From positions 1 to 6,005 of the forward strand of contig DAOVCZ010000129.1 in NCBI GenBank assembly GCA_030669775.1: a DNA stretch of 6,005 nucleotides, read 5' to 3'. Under the pieces are notes generated by a model. It searched no databases. It was not told the origin of the DNA and saw nothing but the letters and a program-made list of their open reading frames with translations. Source of the stretch: Chloroflexota bacterium (GTDB lineage Bacteria > Chloroflexota > Anaerolineae > Anaerolineales > UBA4823). Made by a program: the position numbers and the translations under genes. Positions 5,223-6,005 of the stretch are shown here, piece by piece (within the stretch, counting starts at the first letter, position 1; every line of letters starts with the position of its first letter).

Positions 5223-6005
5223 TCAGGAGATTTGGGATTGCAGCAAACGCAATAATGACCTGCGGGCCAGTAAGTCTGAACTAACCATACCTAGAACGGA
5301 CTTTCCCGATACAACTGGCATCGCAGATATCTCGTGGTGCTCCAATTTACGAATCACATCCAGAATTCCATCCTGGGGATCAGCAGAAATCACCTCCCTG
5401 GTCATGACATTCTCTAACGGCAGGTTATCTGGAGAGCCGATGGATGTCGCCCGGGTGATGTCCCAGCCGGTAACCACACCAACTAATTCTGATTCTGGGT
5501 TGACAACTGCCAGAATTGGACTGCTCCCTTGAACGAGGGCGGAAGCAGCCTGTTTTACCGTGCTTTCTACCGGGATGGTAGGGATGGATTCCATGATCTC
5601 TGCTGCTTTGCGGTCGCTTTCCCGGGCTGCGATCCGCCTGACGCTGATTCGCTCTGCTGCCTCGCTGGGGAGCATATCTGCATCGGAGATCAATAAATCG
5701 ACCAGCTCGCGGATATTGCGTCGGATGACTTCATCCCGGTGAGTTTCAGCTGCCAGGCGGCGCTTTTCGGCTAATTCATCCAATTCAGCTGCGTGATCCT
5801 CCAGCCAACGTTCTACACCCAGATTATCACCTAGAATCTCGTCAGGAAAACGCAAGTGATCGGGCGTTTTGATTAATTGTTCCTGTGCAGCGAAGATCAC
5901 TCCACCAGAGTTGACCAGATAATCCGTCGCGATCAGGACTCCACGTTGACGATAAACCGCGCGCTCCATGCGCGAACGGGCAGTTTTGCGGTCGGGATCC
6001 GGAGA
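5223..6005 (-). CDS. Glu/Leu/Phe/Val dehydrogenase family protein with C-terminal CBS pair (partial, 5' end missing)
   Basis: The frame is open to the right edge, so 260 C-terminal residues are visible; the internal ATG at 5969 is not the start. Near the beginning, RGVLIATDYLVNSGGV (about 21-36) closely resembles the Glu/Leu/Phe dehydrogenase family motif (APDYVINAGGV in leucine dehydrogenases), part of the NAD-binding domain. A charged helical segment follows (about 65-135), then two CBS repeats: about 137-187 (PILAVVNPESELVGVVTGWD) and 197-250 (VMTREVISADPQDGILDVIR, ISAMPVV, VLGMVSSDLLAR). CBS pairs usually bind adenine nucleotides and regulate an attached domain, so this may be an amino acid dehydrogenase under energy-state control. 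The catalytic residues would lie upstream, outside the window, so activity and substrate cannot be judged. A 122-bp gap and an independent promoter separate it from the next gene. The CBS domains are sure; the dehydrogenase part rests on one motif. Confidence 0.8.
   Translation of the reverse strand, partial: SPDPDRKTARSRMERAVYRQRGVLIATDYLVNSGGVIFAAQEQLIKTPDHLRFPDEILGDNLGVERWLEDHAAELDELAEKRRLAAETHRDEVIRRNIRELVDLLISDADMLPSEAAERISVRRIAARESDRKAAEIMESIPTIPVESTVKQAASALVQGSSPILAVVNPESELVGVVTGWDITRATSIGSPDNLPLENVMTREVISADPQDGILDVIRKLEHHEISAMPVVSGKSVLGMVSSDLLARRSLLRLLQSQIS

Overview
The window holds eight protein-coding genes, all on the minus strand, packed as two or three transcription units. It reads like a chromosomal stretch of a bacterium with a menaquinone-type respiratory chain. 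The split cytochrome b6 / subunit IV pair, the Glu/Leu-dehydrogenase family protein and the NarI-HdrD-like protein recall anaerobic or facultative Chloroflexota (Anaerolineae-like) or Gram-positive relatives. That placement is inference from gene content; no taxonomic marker is present.

Reading in the direction of transcription (right to left): 6005-5223 is the C-terminal part of a Glu/Leu/Phe/Val dehydrogenase family protein fused to a CBS-domain pair, cut by the window edge. A 122-bp gap follows, with a good sigma70-like promoter (TTGCCA-N17-TTTAAT) inside an imperfect dyad. That promoter should drive a three-gene unit: a GNAT N-acetyltransferase (5100-4534), a NarX/DegS-type membrane histidine kinase (4520-3462) and its NarL/FixJ-type response regulator (3469-2819). 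After a 194-bp gap comes a respiratory operon: a b6-type cytochrome b with an N-terminal extension carrying a c-type heme site (2624-1581), subunit IV (1531-1127), a Tat-type Rieske iron-sulfur protein (1124-690), and the first 231 residues of a NarI-like membrane cytochrome b (693 to the left edge). The last protein probably continues into an HdrD/CCG-type iron-sulfur domain.

Together the last four genes look like a quinol-oxidising Rieske/cytochrome b complex. It lacks a separate cytochrome c1 or f and is co-transcribed with a membrane quinone-reactive iron-sulfur oxidoreductase, possibly of the type that passes electrons from electron-transfer flavoprotein to menaquinone. The adjacent two-component system is a natural candidate regulator. 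A small arrangement of direct repeats around a 5-3-5 inverted repeat lies in the gap upstream of the operon.

The most notable points are the N-terminal heme-c/cytochrome b6 fusion combined with the conserved heme c_i cysteine, its coupling to the NarI/HdrD-like protein, and the dehydrogenase-CBS fusion. No RNA genes, CRISPR arrays, insertion sequences or convincing intrinsic terminators were seen.
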